From Campylobacteraceae bacterium (lineage in GTDB: Bacteria > Campylobacterota > Campylobacteria > Campylobacterales > Sulfurovaceae), in contig JAMOSA010000230.1 of the NCBI GenBank assembly GCA_027063325.1, positions 1 through 8,184 on the forward strand: 8,184 nt of DNA. Reading direction: 5' to 3'. Shown piece by piece: positions 5,946-8,184 of this stretch; position 1 is the first letter of the stretch; each line of letters starts with the position of its first letter. The notes beneath the pieces are model-generated. The model was not told the origin of the DNA, did not search any database, and worked only from the letters and a program-made list of their open reading frames with translations. The translations under genes and the position numbers were made by a program.

Positions 5946-7900
5946 TGATAAATAATTCTTTTGAGTACAAAGAGGCTATCAAGAGGCTTAAAGAGTGGGC
6001 AAAAGCATACTATATAGATGATGATCCATTGGTGAGTGATGCTCTGTATGACAAACTGTATCATGAAGTTTTAGAGTGGGAGAGTAAACACAAAGATGAG
6101 ATTGATCCAACCTCTCCTACACAAAGAGTAGGTGATAGAGTATTAGAGGGGTTTCACAAAGCCAACCATATCAAGCGAATGTGGAGTATGGAGGATGTAT
6201 TTGACTCTATACAGATGAGAGAGTGGTATGATAAAATAGTTAAAGAGTATGAAGAAAAAAGGTTTTTTGTAGAACCAAAGTTTGATGGAGCCAGTTTGAA
6301 TCTAATCTATAGTGATGGAGTACTCCAAAGAGCAATTACAAGAGGTGATGGTGTAACTGGTGAAGATGTAACCATAAATGCCAAAACAATACACTCCATA
6401 CCACTTTCAATAGAGTATAAAGATACAATTGAAATCAGAGGTGAAGTTTTGATGCCTCTAAAATCATTTGAAGAGTTAAATGCTAAAAGAATAAAAGAGC
6501 AAGAAACTCCATTTGCCAATCCAAGAAATGCAGCTTCTGGTAGCCTAAGACAGCTTGATCCAAATATAACAGCCAAAAGAAACCTTATATTTCAACCATG
6601 GGGAGTGGGAGAGAATAGTCTAAGCTATCCATATCTGAGTCAAAAGATGGATTATATATATTCACTTGGCTTTAAAAGACCATTTATCTCTAAGATATGT
6701 TATGAATTCAAAGAGATAGAAGAACTTTATCACCTAATGATAGAAAAAAGAGCCTCTTTGCCTATAATGCTAGATGGTATGGTGGTAAAGGTAGATAATA
6801 TAGAGGTTCAAGAGAGATTGGGTTATACAGTTAAAAACCCTAAATGGATGGTGGCTTATAAGTTTCCTGCTATTGAAAAAGAGACAAAACTTATTGATGT
6901 AGTTTGGCAGGTTGGCAGAACTGGAGTATTAACACCTGTAGCTATATTGGAACCAGTGGATATAGATGGTGCTCTAGTAGAGAGAGCCACTTTGCACAAC
7001 TATGAAGAGATAGTAAGAAAAGATATAAAAATCGGTGATATGGTTTTGATTATAAGAAGTGGTGATGTAATTCCAAAGATTATAAAGCCTTTGGTATCAT
7101 TTAGAGATGGTACACAAAGAGATATTGCAAAACCTACAAAATGTCCTGAGTGTGGAAGCAAACTGCTAGATGAAGGTGCATTGATAAAGTGCCAAAATCT
7201 AAAGTGTCCAGCTAGAGTTGTAAACTCTATTGTACACTATGCATCAAAAAAGTGTATGCAGATAGAGGGGCTTGGAGAGAAGGTAGTAGAGCAGTTATAC
7301 AAAGCAGGTATATTAAAAAGTGTTGAGGATTTGTACTCTTTGACTCTTGATATACTTTTGAGTCTGCCAAAATTTCAAGCAAAAAGAGCCAATAAACTAT
7401 TAAAAGCTATTGAAGATAGTAAAGGCAAAGAGTGTTGGAGATTTGTCAATGGCTTGGGAATTGAGCATATAGGTGAAGTTGCCAGCAAAAAGATATGTTC
7501 TGCTTTTGGAGTTGATTTTTTAGATCTATCAACTGAACAACTTATATCAATAGATGGTTTTGGCAATGAGATGGCTGAGAGCTTTTTGGAGTTTATGAGA
7601 GTAAACAGAGATTCTGTTTCAAGACTGCTTAATATTGTACATCCAGTATATAAAGATATAGATATTAAAGAGTCTTTTCTAAAGGATAAAAAGGTTGTAT
7701 TAACCGGTACTATGAGTAGATCACGCTCAAAAATCAAAGAAGAATTAGAATCACTAGGTGTTATTGTTACAAACTCAGTATCCAAAAAGACAAATTATCT
7801 TATATATGGCAAAGATGCAGGTAGCAAATATGAAAAAGCAAAATCTTTGGGAGTTGAGTGTATAGATGAAAAGAGACTAAATGAACTATTATCAAAATAA
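5945..7900 (+). CDS. ligA: NAD-dependent DNA ligase
   Basis: Seals nicks in duplex DNA during replication and repair, using NAD to form an enzyme-AMP intermediate. The 651-residue protein has the full LigA order. Domain Ia (about 1-60) carries YYIDDDPLVSDALYD for NMN binding. Next is a WSMEDVF block (80-86), then the adenylation motif KFDG with Lys112. The rest of the nucleotidyltransferase domain includes RGDGVTGEDV (133-142), NPRNAASGSLRQLD (192-205), LDGMVVKVD (277-285) and the YKFPA lysine block (306-310). An OB fold follows (GRTGVLTPVA, 324-333; RSGDVIPKI, 371-379). The four-cysteine zinc finger is Cys400, 403, 416 and 421; helix-hairpin-helix repeats span about 430-565; the C-terminal BRCT domain is about 577-651, with KVVLTGTM at its start. 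Nothing is missing. It is the last gene of the fabD run, starting inside the stop codon of the TtcA-like gene. Confidence 0.97.
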   Translation: MINNSFEYKEAIKRLKEWAKAYYIDDDPLVSDALYDKLYHEVLEWESKHKDEIDPTSPTQRVGDRVLEGFHKANHIKRMWSMEDVFDSIQMREWYDKIVKEYEEKRFFVEPKFDGASLNLIYSDGVLQRAITRGDGVTGEDVTINAKTIHSIPLSIEYKDTIEIRGEVLMPLKSFEELNAKRIKEQETPFANPRNAASGSLRQLDPNITAKRNLIFQPWGVGENSLSYPYLSQKMDYIYSLGFKRPFISKICYEFKEIEELYHLMIEKRASLPIMLDGMVVKVDNIEVQERLGYTVKNPKWMVAYKFPAIEKETKLIDVVWQVGRTGVLTPVAILEPVDIDGALVERATLHNYEEIVRKDIKIGDMVLIIRSGDVIPKIIKPLVSFRDGTQRDIAKPTKCPECGSKLLDEGALIKCQNLKCPARVVNSIVHYASKKCMQIEGLGEKVVEQLYKAGILKSVEDLYSLTLDILLSLPKFQAKRANKLLKAIEDSKGKECWRFVNGLGIEHIGEVASKKICSAFGVDFLDLSTEQLISIDGFGNEMAESFLEFMRVNRDSVSRLLNIVHPVYKDIDIKESFLKDKKVVLTGTMSRSRSKIKEELESLGVIVTNSVSKKTNYLIYGKDAGSKYEKAKSLGVECIDEKRLNELLSK

Positions 7901-7915
7901 TTTCATCTATTTTTT

Positions 7916-7923
7916 TATAGAAT
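7916..7923 (+). promoter_or_regulatory. Possible -10 box for the AAA-ATPase-like gene
   Basis: TATAGAAT follows a run of T residues in the 51-base gap after ligA. The hexamer TAGAAT matches TATAAT in five of six positions. It would start RNA near 7930, about 22 bases before the ATG. No convincing terminator separates this gene from ligA, so readthrough is also possible. Confidence 0.3.
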
Positions 7924-7951
7924 AATCTAAAACCACAAAAAGGAATCTTTT

Positions 7952-8184
7952 ATGCAAAAACTCCCAATTGGCATACAAACCTTTAAAGAGATAAGAGAAG
8001 ATAACTATATCTATATAGATAAAACTAAAATGGCACTAGATATTATAAACAATTATAAATATGTCTTCCTCTCTCGCCCCAGAAGATTTGGAAAGAGTCT
8101 ATTCCTTGATACTCTAAAAAATATCTTTGAGGGTAAAAAAGAGTTGTTTAAAAATCTATATATATATGACAAATGGGATTTTAA
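7952..8184 (+). CDS. AAA-ATPase-like protein (family usually with C-terminal PD-(D/E)XK nuclease-like domain), 5' part only
   Basis: Seventy-seven complete codons are present before the right edge. The ATG at 7952 has AGGA seven bases upstream. The N-terminus MQKLPIGIQTFKEIREDNYIYIDKT and the Walker A-like loop SRPRRFGKSLFLDTL (41-55) are the hallmark of the 'AAA-ATPase-like' proteins that in full length run to roughly 500 residues and end in a DUF1703/PD-(D/E)XK nuclease-like domain. That C-terminal part is outside the window, so whether this copy is intact cannot be said. Such genes are scattered in many copies in Bacteroidetes and Campylobacterota genomes, and their function is not established; defence or mobile-element links have been proposed but are not shown here. 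The piece uses CTC, TTC, ATC and CGC codons that look rarer in the upstream genes, a weak hint of separate origin from a small sample. Confidence 0.85.
   Translation, partial: MQKLPIGIQTFKEIREDNYIYIDKTKMALDIINNYKYVFLSRPRRFGKSLFLDTLKNIFEGKKELFKNLYIYDKWDF

Noticed and set aside
7375..7785. Minus-strand open frame of 136 codons inside ligA, and other minus-strand frames within genes
   Set aside because: These are opposite strongly identified coding sequences, have no domain signals, and their composition follows from the codon pattern of the real gene.
7914..7931. Inverted repeat after ligA as a terminator
   Set aside because: The stem is essentially TAGA/TCTA plus A-T pairs with a bulge, has almost no G-C pairs, and no T-run follows it on the plus strand.

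Overview
This AT-rich window comes from a bacterium that looks like a member of the Campylobacterota (Epsilonproteobacteria), probably a free-living, sulfur-oxidising-type lineage. The evidence is the protein signatures. There is a RibBA-type protein whose cyclohydrolase half is degenerate, as in Helicobacter. The MtnN/MqnB nucleosidase resembles the H. pylori and C. jejuni enzymes. A fabD-mtnN-PP-loop ATPase gene order recalls Campylobacter, and the PP-loop ATPase is a variant of TtcA. Genus cannot be fixed from the sequence alone.

Layout. At the left edge, on the minus strand, is the start of an exported DsrE-like protein that runs off the window. About 130 bases then separate it from the plus-strand genes. 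This gap holds two divergent -10 boxes and a 12-base perfect palindrome lying midway between them. Everything to the right is on the plus strand. A first run contains ribB (DHBP synthase with a degenerate GTP cyclohydrolase II domain) followed, at 3-base and 1-base gaps, by two different PAPS-type sulfotransferase-like genes. A 55-base gap with its own TATAAT box leads into a second run: fabD, mtnN, a ttcA-like gene and ligA, joined by 4-, about 29- and 1-base overlaps. At the right edge a short gap precedes the start of an AAA-ATPase-like protein of the family that usually carries a C-terminal PD-(D/E)XK nuclease-like domain; it is cut by the window end.

How the genes fit together. fabD (malonyl loading of acyl carrier protein), mtnN/mqnB (recycling of MTA/SAH and probably futalosine-pathway menaquinone synthesis), the tRNA-thiolation-type PP-loop ATPase and the NAD-dependent DNA ligase are housekeeping functions sharing a compact operon rather than one pathway. 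ribB is also housekeeping (riboflavin). The two sulfotransferases are the accessory cargo: they are cytoplasmic, retain both PAPS-binding motifs, and are placed so that they would be expressed with ribB. Their acceptor is unknown; a surface glycan is the most natural guess. No clear new multi-gene defence or biosynthetic system is visible. The points most worth checking are the sulfotransferase pair, the cysteine changes in the TtcA-like protein, and the palindrome between the divergent promoters.
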